Below the pieces are notes generated by a model. The model was not told where the DNA came from. It saw only the letters and a list, made by a program, of their open reading frames with translations, and did not search any database. A stretch of DNA of 64,000 bases, from assembly GCA_035222895.1 (NCBI GenBank), contig JAVYIG010002526.1, positions 1 to 64,000 of the forward strand, read 5' to 3'. Numbering within the stretch: the first letter of the stretch is position 1; the number at the start of each line of letters is the position of its first letter. The DNA is from Strongylocentrotus droebachiensis. Taxonomy: Eukaryota > Echinodermata > Echinoidea > Camarodonta > Strongylocentrotidae. Both the position numbers and the translations under genes were made by a program. Positions 44,711 to 57,536 of the stretch are shown here, one piece after another.

Positions 44711-45720
44711 GTTTATCTGACCGCAGGCGACGTTCAGAATACCTTTTAAAAATGTCTAGAACAGGCTACACAAGTTTTAAGAACGTCCAACATAGGGTGT
44801 ATTTGAAATAAGCACTTGGTCACATATTTGATTGATTTTATGATTTTATTATCGAACATCCTTACAAGATATGTACAAAGACTTGATAATACAGTATATC
44901 ATGGTAAATAATGAGCACATTTTTTAAAGAAGGTTTTTAGAAAACTAGGGTTTAGAATATTATTGATTTTCTTTTGGCAAAATACCCGCTTACTTATCTA
45001 AAAACTATAGATACATAACACATGAATAATCTACACATACTTATTAGCAATAAACTGATAGATGAGTTGAAGATATGTCAATAAATGGCAAATATTGTGC
45101 AATTATGTACAAGCCATGCTTACTAAGATTCGCGCCTTCTTCCTTAAAATACAAGTTCTTAAATTACAGTCATGTTCCTACGTATAAATTGTATTATTTG
45201 AACAGATTTCAAATATGCTGTTTAGTTGAATTGAAGAGAATAAATGTTAATTGACTTGAAATTAAAGATAGAGACCAGTTATGGTCATGCGATTGCATTG
45301 TGAAAGAAACATTGTGGAATCGATCAGAAAAGGTTGATCATCTAGCATATAAGTATTGGTGTGTACTGCAAGGTTCTGGAATTATCAAAATGATAAGAAA
45401 TTTGGCCCAGTCTTGGTAAAGTTACAAGCACTGTACACAGATAGATGTATATGGGAGTACGCACACGTGCGCGACACGTGCGTTTATCTCTCACATAACA
45501 ATAGATAAACTAATTTACCAAATATATCAATTAGTAGGCGGTTTCCCGGCAAATTTTGTATCATCATGTATTACTTAAAACATATTCTTTCACATGATTG
45601 GTAATAGGAACTTTCATTTCATTTTTTGAATTTGGGGCGTTTCCAATACTAGTCTGTACCTTTAATTGAATTAAATTGAATATGAATGCTCATAAATTTA
45701 CGGGTCTATGAATATTAAAG
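44711..45720. other. No recognised feature
   Basis: AT-rich sequence with a CpG-rich ACACGTGCGCGACACGTGCG word near 45466. No exon identified. Confidence 0.35.
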
Positions 45721-45721
45721 C

Positions 45722-45892
45722 AAAGATATAAATGAATATAGTGTCAAGAATTTGGCAGCACGCATATAGCATCTTTGGTCAATATAACCTAAATATAAAC
45801 ATGACATGAATTAAAATACATATAAAAGGCAAGATATGAATGAATATAGTGTCAAGAATTTGGCAGCACATATAGCACCTTTGGTTACAACA
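45722..45892. repeat. Tandem duplication, about 115-bp period
   Basis: AATGAATATAGTGTCAAGAA and TTTGGCAGCAC occur at about 45732 and 45838 with matching flanks AGATAT and ATAGCA-CTTTGGT. Confidence 0.75.
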
Positions 45893-46187
45893 CACTTACT
45901 AAAGGCAATTTGAGTGATTTACAGAACCTATAACTTTTCTTGCATTCTCGAATAGATGTTGGCAATTCCATCGTTCCAAACCCAAAAAAAAGCACCAACA
46001 ATGATAAAGAAAACTTGACATTATTAGTCTTGATCTTTGGTAAAACCAAATTGTGCAGAGCATTATTTTGTGTACTTTATCTAAGTGAAACAAATGAACA
46101 GAATGTAGTGAAACAATGTAGCAAATTATCATTTATTACATGTGAGTACCGATTTAGCTAAGTGCCCCCGACAGGAGCATTGCTTTT

Positions 46188-46230
46188 GAGTGTGTGTGTG
46201 TGTGTGTTGGGGGGAGGGGGGGGGGGGGGT
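46188..46230. repeat. TG and G microsatellite
   Basis: A TG run followed directly by G-rich sequence. Confidence 0.85.
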
Positions 46231-46973
46231 GTAGAGGCCACCGATTGCCGACAAAACTAGCCACCACATACCGAAAAATATATTAATGCCAATATGCCAA
46301 TGTCTAAAATTAAACCCTATAAACCCGGGGCCGGGGGCTAATTTTCTTACGAGATATCTTTACCTGCGCATGCACACATATATATTTTTCTCGACCTCAT
46401 GAATATACAGTTTATTTCGTCAAGACTAGTCAGCGTCATAGCTTTAGAAAAACAAATGTGCAACAACAGTGAGCAACCATTCAGTGTGGCGTGATCCGAA
46501 AGAACAATCCTCCCGGGTTCGAAGTTCACTATTGAGATTTTTTGAACCCCTGTTTTCTTTTCCTGATATTTAATAAAGTGAGGTTGACAATGATTTGTAA
46601 TGATTGCTGGTGAAACTTCGAGGAAATACAAGTATTTTAGTTGTAGTCTCTGTTGAAGTCGTCACAGATCGTAGGAAAAAAACTTCTGCATTGATATAGT
46701 ACACGAGGATCGAGCGAGTATACCGACTCAGCTGACCCGACATAGCAACATATTTGTGCATATCTTTCTTGCTCCCTCGACAAGACGACTCTACCCAACA
46801 ACCCCCCTCTTTCTCGTAACCCCTCTTGTTCTCCTTTTCTTAAATCCCCCCGTTTATTTTGTTTCATTTTGTTTCTTTTTTTCCCCTTTTTTTTCCCCTC
46901 TCATTTTCCCCTCCCCCTTTTCTCATATTTTCCGACGGCAGCGCAATTTTACTGACAATATCCTGATAGGTGG

Positions 46974-47027
46974 GTAGGGGGGGGGGGGGAGGGGGAGGGG
47001 GGGGGGGAGGGGGAGGGGGGGGGGGGT
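46974..47027. repeat. G-tract array, quadruplex-prone
   Basis: Over fifty bases almost entirely of G runs broken by single A or T (GGGGGAGGGGGAGGGG type). Many tracts of three or more G make intramolecular G-quadruplex folding likely. Confidence 0.85.
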
Positions 47028-47249
47028 TCGCACACTACAGCCCCCACCCCAAGTTAGCGACGCCCCTTGCCCCCAACAAGGATAAGCTTCATCATCCAGT
47101 GCAAATTATACATTTCCAATGAAAAGAGTACATGCGTTTACTTTCTCAACAGATTTAGATCACAGCTTCTACACAGTGACAAAAATGTTGACTCATTTTA
47201 AGAAGTCGACTTTTTCACTAAAAGTATGGTTTTATGGTATAAAAACAAG

Positions 47250-47586
47250 GAAACTACACTCATTTCAGCTCTGCAAATTGGCAACGGTGATAACATCAAC
47301 TGTGAGCAGCTCTCTGTCCACCATGTACACACTTTTTTTTATATTTTCTCAATTTTCTTGAGTGTTTAACATATCCACATCTATCAATCAGATTATGTTC
47401 AGGATAATCTAAACAACATACTTGGACTATGGGGGTTAGAAATCTGTTTGAAAACTTCCAAGAAACTTGAGAAAATGTGAAATTTTGTGTACAAAGTGAA
47501 TTAAGAGCTGCTCACAGATGTCATCAGCGTTGCCAATTTGCAGAGCCGAGAGTAATTTACCCCAAAAATGTAAATGAGTGTAGATT
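47250..47586. repeat. Inverted repeat, arms of about 110 bp
   Basis: 47250-47360 and 47468-47586 are imperfect inverted copies (CTCTGCAAATTGGCAACG and complement; GTGAGCAGCTCT and complement). Probably a diverged MITE; borders unclear. Confidence 0.6.
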
Positions 47587-48162
47587 AAAAAAAAAAATAC
47601 TGTTCAAATTCATCTTTGATTGATACAGTGAAATTTCTAGTGGGAGTTTTCCTTCAAATCTGAGTCAAATATTGTCCTTTTGATCGCCGAAGGATTCAGT
47701 GGGCTTGTCTAAATATGTACTATAAGTGAGTTTTACCAGAAGCCAATTTTGGACCTTGCATCTTCCTTTAAATATAAACTCATTATTTCTAGTCATTGTT
47801 GCCTGTTTTGATTTGGCAAAATCATAAAGAGTTGTAGAACTCCCCTGGTGGGGTCATACTTTTTAAACTTAACGATCTTGACAAACTTGACGAATAAATT
47901 ACACTATTTATACAATGAGATTATACAATTAATATCAACGATTTATTATAGATACTTAATGCAAATTATCAAGGGTCGAATAATCGTTCGTGTACACATA
48001 ATAATCATATGTCTCCGGAGGGAAGAACTCCCTCAGACGGCAAATAATTTACATAAAAATAACTGTGATCATAGTAAAGGTAATCGTCTCGAGGGTACAC
48101 CCCTGAAATATAATCACGTCACGTTCAAAATTGAATACAACAATATATAATCAATCATCACT

Positions 48163-48366
48163 AATGTCCTTTGGCAAGACATTGATCTACATTTGCCACA
48201 CTCCACCCAGGTGAAGTAAATGGGTACCTGGTAGGAATTTATTCCTTGAAATGCTAGAGCGCCGTATGGCAGCCGTGCTAAAGCCAGGGTAATAATCGGG
48301 AGCGCCAGGAGGGTCAAATCTGACTGACATGAGCGCTATACAAGAACCCACTATTATTATTATTAT
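48163..48366 (+). repeat. SINE2-type element, 3' part
   Basis: Shows the body of tRNA-headed SINEs widespread in echinoderms and amphioxus: TGTCCTTTGGCAAGACATTG, AAATGGGTACCTGGTAGGA, GCGCCAGGAGG, GAGCGCTATACAAG and an ATT microsatellite tail (48350-48366). The tRNA-like head with A and B boxes is missing or too diverged to see. Confidence 0.75.
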
Positions 48367-50258
48367 ACAAGAATAATTGTTAACTAGAAAATTTAATTCG
48401 TCATGGGGACGAATTAGGTGGTCTGTCTTCACTTATGATGGATTTGAGAATGGGAGAAGTTATATAGACATGTAAACAATGATGATCATGATGACCATGA
48501 TGATGATCATGATAGTAAAGGTAATGATGATGATGATGATAATGATAATGTTATATGATGATAAAAACGATAATGTTAATGATGATGATGAGCATGATCC
48601 TGACATCTGATTGAAAAAATGAGGAAATATTTAGATAGCATATAGTCTCAGCTACAACATACTAAAATTTGGAAGAAAACTGTTGAATAACAACCGAGAT
48701 ACTGGTCAAAACACATTGTCATGCAGATTCATGTTTTGAAAAAAGTGACCTCCCATAGACATAACACGCAAATATGACAAATTATGCATTGTCGCCTTTA
48801 ATCGAATATTTCACTATGATGACGTCATTAAAATGAAAAATAAATGGCATATTTCTCATAGAGAATTATCTCAGCTACAACATATCAAAATCTGGGAGAA
48901 AATCGATCACCGATAAGTGAGATAATCTCAATTAAACAACGACAAAAATGACGTCATCAACAAAATACATTTTTTGGAGTTTAGATGCCAATATGAAGAC
49001 TTTGTTTCACTTTGTACGAGTCAGGGTGGTATGAAATCATATCTCCAACTCATGCTTTTTCCAACCATGATATAAAAATTGGGGGTCAATGGACTATCTA
49101 AAGAGCTATTTCGATTTTAAAAATGGGATGTTTTTGCCCATATATGCGATGTATTACAAGAGCTCGCACGCACGGACATGTATCTTAACGGACGCTCATT
49201 CCGTTATTAATGGTCAGAAAAAGGTGAACAAGGTATCAAAATGCTTGGCAAAATGATTCAAATATGACGACGGAGACAATTTTGCGATTTTATGATGCTA
49301 AATGCCAGTACGCGCGAAAATGCGCGCGCATGCGCCTATGCGCGCTTATTTGCAAAATGCTTAAAATGGCCTAAAACGTATGCAAAATGAATTTGAGACG
49401 ATTTCGAGAATTTTTATTTTTTGCGCGCTCGCTGACTCGCGGACGTACGCATACGCGCGCGTTTTTTGACCTGAAATTGACTGGATTGATATTGACCTTA
49501 ATCATAATAAATATGAATAAGAGATGCCTTTCCGTTATGAAGATATGATCATGAGTTGAAAGTACTCCAAAAAACACAAAATGGCGCCTGGATGACGTCA
49601 TGAAGACTTAATGACCTTGGAAATGTTCCTGCCACGTCTCATGGCAATGACCTATCACTGTGCCTAAATTGAAAGAAATTGACATAAAGGATCTTGAGTT
49701 ATACGACTCACAAAAAAGTGGGCGGAAATAAATAAAAACTAGAATTTAAATCGTCACGAGGACGATTAAGGTGGTCTGTTTTCAAGTCTTATCATAGATT
49801 ATAATATTTACTATATTGAGAAAGGGAGAAGTTATATAGACATGTAAAGAATGATGATCATCATGATGATCATGATGATGATGATCTTGATAGTAATGGT
49901 GATGACGATGATGATGATGATGATGATATTGATGATTATCATCAACAGACCATGATGACATCAGACTGAAAAAAATGAGAGAACATTTAGATAGTATATA
50001 GTGTCAGCTTCACCATATTCAAAAATCAACAAAAACAAAGCCAAAATAACGGCGATATTGCTCGCAAAAAAAAAGAATGTAGAATCCAGATTTTGAGAAA
50101 AAGTCATCTCCCATAAGGATTACACGCAAAAAGTAATGGATCAAGTGATAATAGGGTAATAATTAAGTAAATATGGTTGTTTATTACATTATTTGCGATT
50201 GTACGTGTTTTAATATTCAAAGGAGATGGTACAGTGAAAGGTCAAAAAGAAAAAAAGT

Positions 50259-50340
50259 GAAGACAAATATTGGTAAAGACGCCCGGCCTCGAACCAGGGG
50301 TCTCAAGGTCGGAAGTCAAGTGCGTTACCGATATACCAAA
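50259..50340 (-). repeat. tRNA-like B-box segment (SINE head?)
   Basis: On the minus strand it reads GGTAACGCACTTGAC, GACCTTGAGACCCC and GGTTCGAGGCCGGGCG. GGTTCGAGGCC is a canonical RNA polymerase III B box, and a degenerate A box stands about 40 bases upstream. The acceptor stem does not pair, so this is not a functional tRNA. It lies inside the second long repeat unit. Confidence 0.45.
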
Positions 50341-52256
50341 ACATTTCCCATAGCGATTACACGTAAACGGAAAATGGAATTCGCAAATCCAACTTTGCAA
50401 GTGAAATATGAGCATGATCCCGGCATCTGATCGAAAAATAAAGGTCACACTTATGATAGCTTATTGTCTCAGCTACAACATACTCAAAGCTCAGCATAAA
50501 CAAAGATTAAACGACGGAGATATTGCTCGCTAAAGACGAGAATGTAGAATCCAGTTTTGAGAAAAAGTCATATCCCATAGAGAATACACGTAAAATGTGA
50601 AAAATTGACATGCCTCCTTTAATCGCAAAAATACGCCATGATGCCTTTGTCAAAATGAAATATCGTGACAACTGCATTTGTAGACAATATTCTCAGGTAG
50701 AACATATCAAAATTCGAAAGAAAATTGATCAATATTTACAGAGATACAATCAATTTTCCAAAAATCTGCTGACGTCATAATATGCAAATTAAAATTATGA
50801 GTTCGGAGGCCTTTATGATGACGTCATGAGTTAATTGAGGGTCAAATGACACATGAAATCATATCTCCAACTCATGCTTTTTCCAACCATGATATAAAAA
50901 TCGGGGTCAACTGAATATCTGAAGAGCTATTTTGATTTTTAAAATGGGATGTTTTTGATCAAATTTGCATTATATTGCCCATAGCAGCACGCGCAGATTT
51001 TGAACTTTGACGCGCGCTCACGGCCTTATGAAAGGTCAAGAGTGACTGAAATTAATGTAAATTGTCATTTACGGTAAGAGGAATCTAAATCATGTAAACA
51101 ATTTGAATTTGACCTTTTCCGCGCGTTATGAGCGCGCGCAACGCGCGCGGTGACATGTACGGACGGAAAATTTTGAAATGCTTAAAATGACCTGATTCGT
51201 ACTCTCGTTTAATAGTTAAGTGATTTTAAGCAATTTTAAATTTTGACGCGCACATACGCGCGCGTCATGACCTTCATGTGACCTTTGATGACATGACCTG
51301 TTGACCCTTGACCTGAAGTATATGTGATATGAATATGAATGAACTTTGAGTACGCATCATGAAGATATGATGGATAATGTGATTTCACAAAATGGCGCCT
51401 GGATGACGTCACGATAATTTGATTACCTTGAAAATGTTCCTGTCACGTCTCATAATGATTACCTATTAGTGTGTCAAAATTGAGAGAAATTGGGTGGATG
51501 GATATTGAGAAATCGGTTGCACAAAAAAGTGGAGAAATAAATAAAAATAAATAATAAACTAGAAATTTAATTCGTCATGATGACGTATAAGGTGGTCTGT
51601 TTTTACATTTGATGATCATGCTCATCTTCAATTCAATGATCCAATATAATGATGTTAATGTAAAATTATGTATTATAATATATGAATTGATGAATGACGT
51701 ACTGATGAAATGAACTGATAGATTAAACTGATGTGAAATGAACTAAATTGATGAGCTAAACTGACGAACTGATGAATTGATAGATTGAACTGTGACCTGA
51801 ACTGAAGTGATAACTTAACTGACGAACAAAATATCGAGAAAGGATTATGATCAAAATCATGATCATACATGACAGAAAAAATCACCTCCCAGAGGCATGA
51901 CACGCAAATTAAGAAAATTCTGACATGTCGCATTTCAAAATCGAAATTTTGACTATGATGACGTCATCAAAATGAAAAATGGTGAGAAATAGAGCTAGAG
52001 AAGGAGAGAGGGAGACATGTTATAGTCATGTTAAAATACATGAGCTGGACAGAGGGGTGAAATAGGAATCAGAATGCACTTGGAAGGAGAGAGGATAGTA
52101 ATAAGTATAAGAAAACATGATAGGGGTTAAATAAGAATACTAAGGGCAAAGGAAAGAGCTATAGAAAATTAAGGAATATCCTAAGACATAAAAGACGAAG
52201 TAACGGAAGGCACACTTACGATAGCTCACAGTATCAGCTATAACATACTTAAATTG

Positions 52257-52274
52257 GGGGGGGGGGGGGGGGGG
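52257..52274. repeat. G homopolymer
   Basis: An uninterrupted run of about 18 G in the third repeat unit. Confidence 0.9.
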
Positions 52275-53401
52275 ATAGAGCAAAAATAAGCGAGATACTG
52301 CTCAAAGAACAATTACATGTAGATGCATGACGTGAACGAATTTAACCTTCAATAGGCATAACACGCAAATTAAGCCAAATTCTGATTTGTCAAATTCTGA
52401 TTTGTCGCCTTCAACGGAAATCTTCATAATGATGACGTCATCAAAATGAAAAATGAAGGCAACTGATTTTGTAGACAATCATCTTAGCTACAACATATCA
52501 ACATTTGGATGAAAATTGATAAATGTTTACAGAGTTACAATCCCTTTTTTTTGGGGGGTGGGGAGGTAGTGAGCACATTTTTTTTTTTGGCTCTCGAAAA
52601 TTTGAAAATTGGCACCCCCGGCCATGCCCCCAAAAAGGTAAAAATCACGTGTTTTTACCCTTTTTTTTACCTGGGGAGGGGGGGGGGGGCCTGGCCCCCC
52701 TGTGGATCTTCCACTGGTACTTGCATGTTTACGCTAGCAGGATTTTGAAACTAGAGCAGAAGACGAGAGATTTTCATATTTCGGGGTCGGTCGCAAATGG
52801 CAATACAACATCTTTTTGTTAGGCCTAATGATGATGACCATGGCATATAAATTGATGATAATCACGATGCTGATGATATAACGATGTCATACAAGTTTAT
52901 CTATTCATAACTTTTCTCCAATCAACTCTTGTCTAACTGTCTATCCAAAGTGAATAATTTATAGCGCCCCCTTCAGGTTCTTATATATATTTATCTATGT
53001 ATATTGATATACATGTATGTTGATATTTTTTCTTTTTCATTCGGCGTTTTTAGAGACACCGTACACTATACATTCGTATGTGGAGCTGAGCTGACCTAAA
53101 TTACATTTGGTAAGTTGTTCTCGAAAAATCATTTTATTTTAGTATTTTAAATTGTATGATAGTGAAGTATATCGCATTAGTTGGAAAGAAATTCCTTCAG
53201 AAAACGTCTAGGGTAGTATACATAGCATAAACAATGTGGAAGAGTGAGAAAAAAACAACTAAAACTTTCCCCCTCAGAACTGGAGCCGGCGCTTATCATG
53301 CTTATTCAGAATCATATCCCTACTTTGACCCCGTAACTCCGGCGTAGAGATTTCTTGCTCACGGGATTCACGGCAAATTGAGCACTGCACAATATGCAAT
53401 A

Positions 53402-53854
53402 TAGACCGAATTTTTCTGTCTCTTTCGTTCGTTAGCCTCTGATTTGGGTAAGGTCGGCTCTCTCTTTAGAGACAGAATAGCCCTATACGCTGTAGTGGCC
53501 GGCGTAGACTAGAAAGAATGAGACCCGGCTGCAAGATTTTCTTCATGGATGTCGATCTTGACCCATAATTTCCTGAAAAGGGACTATTAAACGGATTCAA
53601 GTAGTCAAGTTGGTAAGTGGAACCGAAGTAGTTAGTTATATAGAAAATTTAGGAGTATAAATACATCGGATATGCATCTGGTAAAATATCAAAATTAGGG
53701 GTTAAGTTTGGCCAAGTTTTGTGTAACGTTTCTTAGTACAAAGTTACAAACGCGCGGCCACTACAGCGTATAGGGCTATTCTGTCTCTAAAGAGAGAGCC
53801 GACCTTACCCAAATCAGAGGCTAACGAACGAAAGAGACAGAAAAATTCGGTCTA
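53402..53854. mobile_element. 453-bp element with perfect 99-bp terminal inverted repeats
   Basis: 53402-53500 and 53756-53854 appear exactly complementary by eye. Ends are TAGACCGAATTTTTCTG and complement, with TA as the outermost bases. Flanks contain TGCACAATA-like words on both sides but not in register, so the target duplication is uncertain (TA or longer). The 255-bp interior has no transposase. Perfect arms imply recent activity or gene conversion. Confidence 0.8.
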
Positions 53855-54444
53855 TGCACAATACAATTGCATACCGTACATACCGACGGTGGGTTGCAAT
53901 TGCGGGCACTCCAGCTAAGCATAGAGAGTCAATGCTAATGCGTATTGACCTCTAGCACTGCATGCTTGCTGTGAGGCGGGTATTATTATACCTAGAGTCT
54001 AGATCTATACACAAATATACATACCACACATTATTGCATAGACTGCACACAGTCATGTCGATGTAGCTGTAAGCAAAGTTTGACGCTAGACTTACAATTT
54101 GAATTTTTAAATTATTCTTTTTAACATCAGTAAGTTAAAAAAAATGTATTTAATCCAAAAAAGATAAGAAAATTGACACAAAACAGGTAAGAAACAAAGC
54201 GACTTTTAAATCATGGCCATTACATTTGAAGAAAAGATGAATATTTACTTGATTTAGGGTATCAAAACATGCTGGTTGATGTGATTGTTACATTTTGGAT
54301 TTGCTGATATTGTGTATTGCGATGAAAACAATACTGAATTTATAGTATGACATTTGTAATTGTATTATTTAGCAAGGAATTTAAAAGACTTTCCGGTATT
54401 ATTTTTTACATATAGTAACATTGCCGTTCTGTATTATTTTCTAA

Positions 54445-54500
54445 TGTAAAGAGCTTTGAGCATGTTTATGTAAAGGCGCTATTTAATATGTGTATACATG
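54445..54500. repeat. CR1/L2-like 3' hairpin fragment
   Basis: AAAGAGCTTTGAGCATG and AAAGGCGCTATTTAAT resemble the conserved 3' hairpin of CR1/L2-derived tails. Confidence 0.4.
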
Positions 54501-54589
54501 TACATGTATGTATGAATGCCGTCCGTCCTTCCTTTCTTCCGTCCTTCTGTTCGTAACAAATCTGGTTTCCGTTCGATAACTTTATTAAT

Positions 54590-54972
54590 TTTTGACAGAT
54601 TTTAATTAAATTTGATATAAAGGTAGATCTACATGGTATCAAAATATTTTGGAGTATGTAGATCAAACGTCAAAGGTCATAGCTCATTCAATATGCAAAA
54701 ATACCCAAATCTAATTTCCGTCAATAACATAAGTATTGTTTGAAAGATTTCAATTAAACTTGATATGAAGGTACTGTACATGGTATCAGAATACAGCCTT
54801 AGTTCGATTGCGGAGTATGTAGGTCAAAGGTCATAGCTCATTAAATATGTAAAAATACCCAATTATATAGGCGAATATTTGGTATGAAGGTACATCATGG
54901 TATCAAACCACAGCCTAACTTAGTTCGTTTTATGAGTATCTAGGTCAAAGGTCATAGCTCATTTAATATGCG
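54590..54972. repeat. Three tandem units with AGGTCA direct repeats
   Basis: Three imperfect units of about 120-160 bp share GATATGAAGGTA, CATGGTATCA and TCATAGCTCATT-AATATG. Two contain an exact AGGTCAAAGGTCA (54821-54833 and 54942-54954). The first has a diverged form (ACGTCAAAGGTCA, 54667-54679). Confidence 0.8.
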
Positions 54973-56379
54973 TGAAGAAAGCTAATTATTTTAAAATTTG
55001 TTTTTCGTTCGATAACTTAAGGCCATTTTAAAAAAAACATGTTTAGCGTCCTGCCTTTTTGAAAAATATGAAGGAGGAGGCCCTTTTTTTTTTTCTTTCT
55101 TTCAAAATGGCCGCTCGGTCATTCCATGTTCATTGCAAGTATGTGTAGTTAAAAATGCTTATATGTGATCTTACAGAGTGAAATATGAAGCTAATAGCAA
55201 TTGTAATCACCAAAACTCCTTAGAAATGCACTTACAAATATACTCACGACAGTGTACTACATGTATGTATGCTATGGTTTGTTTCGGATGTTACACGCTG
55301 TTAACATTTCAATCAGATCATCAATTTCTACAACTCTACAATATAGATGTTTAATCAGCTTGCTTTGTTCTTTGCTATAAACTACAGTGTGTCATTCAAT
55401 AATATCACTTACACATACATGTATGAAAGCTAAACATTAAAGGCATCGTTTAAAAATGTTAAATCTGAGATGCACGGCCCTACGTGTTATCAGTGTCTGT
55501 GATATGGTGTAATATTGAAGCCCTAAAAACATTGCGCTTCAAAATGATCAAGAAGTGCCTCAAAAAATTAAAAATCTTTGAGTGACCGGTTTTACCATAC
55601 TCGTTTTCCCTAATAGACTGAAGTGTTATGAAAACCGTTTTTGGTTTCGATTTCCAATCATAAATATCTTGATAATCAGACAGGCTATCGGCTTGTAAAA
55701 GTCATGAGGTTCATGACTGACCTAAAGGTTTATAATTATCATTGCATCATGAGCTAAATCCAGGATTTTGTTTCAGAATCTGAGACAAAGTTACCCAATC
55801 CCTTAAAGGGATCTAGACATACGCGTAATGCACAGACAGGCCTACGATATACTGACCACTACATCAACGTTATATCCATTCGCTATTTGGAAGTTAAAAA
55901 ATTGATCTATAGTCTAGATTCTAGAGATCTCCTAAATCTCCATTGTCGTTGTCGATGTCCGAGGTGCTTCCTTTTTTATCTCCTCAAAACTCAAGTCGAG
56001 TATATTTTTGTCCATATCGATATTTCCAGGGGATTTTGATGAAGGTAAACAACGTTGGGTATGAACAGGTACGGTATTCAAGAGTCAATGCAATACATGT
56101 TTATTGCACGTAAACAGCATCGCGCACCGTTGTCAATCATTTCAGCTGAGCGGCCCATCGCTCATTTTGTGACTTTACTGAAAAATCAGCTGAATTACAA
56201 TGTTTTCGGGGTTTTGAGTGGGTTGATTTTTCGTCAAGTTTAATCAACTTTTAAATTTTCCCTTGAACTTACACAAATGTAATAAGTGAAATTTTTTGAT
56301 TGCAATGATACCAAATTCAGTCAAGTTTAAAATCAATGAACCTTCTCTTTAATCAAAGGCAAAAAGGGGAGAAAAAAAT
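54973..56379. other. No recognised feature
   Basis: AT-rich non-coding sequence. No exon with conserved domain, no repeat ends recognised. Confidence 0.35.
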
Positions 56380-57490
56380 ACCAGAGTGATATTACATTAA
56401 CAAGTTGTATACAAATTTGTTGATGTTGTGTTTTGTGACCTGTGTATAAGACGCATCCCTATTTATTGATACAATGTTTGCACTTTTGCTGACTCTGTAG
56501 GCAGCAAGCCAGATTGCATCTTATTTCAGCGTTTGGAAACCCATGCAGGGAAGATCCTTCCTTTTAGTTTGAAGGCGCCGATGAGTACTTGTGAACTTGT
56601 CACAAATAATTGATAGTAACAATGTCGTTTTAAAAACTAAAGATGACAGACAGATTTTCCTCCGAGTCCAAAGAGAAATTTGGACATACGCTACTTTGGT
56701 TCTAGTTTCTGAGTGGTGAGTTGATATCCCGTGTGTGAGTGAGCTGGGACCATGCCGTTGCTCTTCCGGGCACGGTTGAGCATCGGCCGGCACAGTGCTA
56801 TGTGAAGGGGCATAAATTGAGAAAAACAAAAAACTCTTCCCTTCAAATTCGGAACGTAGGTTAATTTCAAATAGTAGATCCTATTCTTTGTTCGCATTAT
56901 GTAATTTATGTTGAGACTCAGAGTTTTTCGTAAAGTAGCATTTTGAGGATTCAAAATATCCTGTACCTGTCTATAAGACGCACCCCCAACTTTCAAATTC
57001 TTCCGTGCATATTATACACAGAGATTTACGGGGTACTCAATAATTTGTAGTTATATTTTTTAGCATATAATAATGGCTAATTATTTTCTTTGATAATTAA
57101 TTATTCGTATTCATAATACATATTGGTAAATGTTGTTATTAACTTAATAGAGTTGATTGTATTTCTTTTTTATATTTCAGGTTGTCAGACTGGTGAGTTA
57201 TACTACCTTGGAGTTGGAGCTGGAGCTGCAGTATTTGCTGATAGAGTATGTTGATCTACTTAAACTGTTGCTTATGGATTTTTTTTGAGGGGGGGGGGGG
57301 GAATGGGTGGGGGGATGGTCCCTGTATTAAGTGAAATTTTGCCATATCAATTTGGGTATATTTTGGGTTTGAACACTTTTAGAGGGGCTTTAACATTTTA
57401 GGGACAGGAAATTGATTGAGACGTTATCTCTAAATGACATTAAGTACATGGGATTTAGATACAAAACATTTGGGATAACATTTGTAAAAT
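56380..57490. repeat. Duplicated block, copy 1, with exon-like island
   Basis: Matches 61925-62470 in order: ACAAATTTGTTGATGTTGTG, the TTATATTTCAG acceptor, a short island (57181-57246), GTATGTTGATC donor, a G run and CATATCAATTTGGG. Copy 1 holds extra sequence (about 56460-57040). Confidence 0.7.
57181..57246 (+). CDS. Possible 66-bp mini-exon
   Basis: Lies between TTTTTTATATTTCAG and donor GTATGT and reads CQTGELYYLGVGAGAAVFAD in the frame entered one base before the exon. The duplicate at 62121-62178 keeps both splice signals but its sequence has shifted frame. I recognise no family. Splice signals conserved in both copies argue for a former exon; function unknown. Confidence 0.3.
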
Positions 57491-57536
57491 GGCGTTTGAA
57501 CATTGAAGTTATACAAAACTACAAAATCTACATAGT

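Larger units (their letters stand above)
48384..52500. repeat. Three related long repeat units rich in TGACGTCA
   Basis: Units begin at 48384, 49738 and 51557 with CTAGAA-TTTAA-TCGTCA, then GACGA-TAAGGTGGTCTGT. The first two end with AAATAAATAAAAA. Inside are GAT/ATG trinucleotide runs (48480-48560, 49855-49935), AGCTACAACATA-TCAAAAT, GATGACGTCATCAAAATGAA and CpG-rich CGCGCG stretches. No reading frame is shared. The units look like long non-autonomous elements or a degenerate satellite; the family is unknown to me. Confidence 0.7.

Noticed and set aside
46756-46977. Pro/Phe-rich frame near pyrimidine tracts
   Set aside because: Low-complexity CT-rich sequence, no conserved motif.
52509-52822. 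Gly/Phe-rich plus-strand frames
   Set aside because: They span T and G homopolymers in repeat DNA; overlapping frames with no domain.
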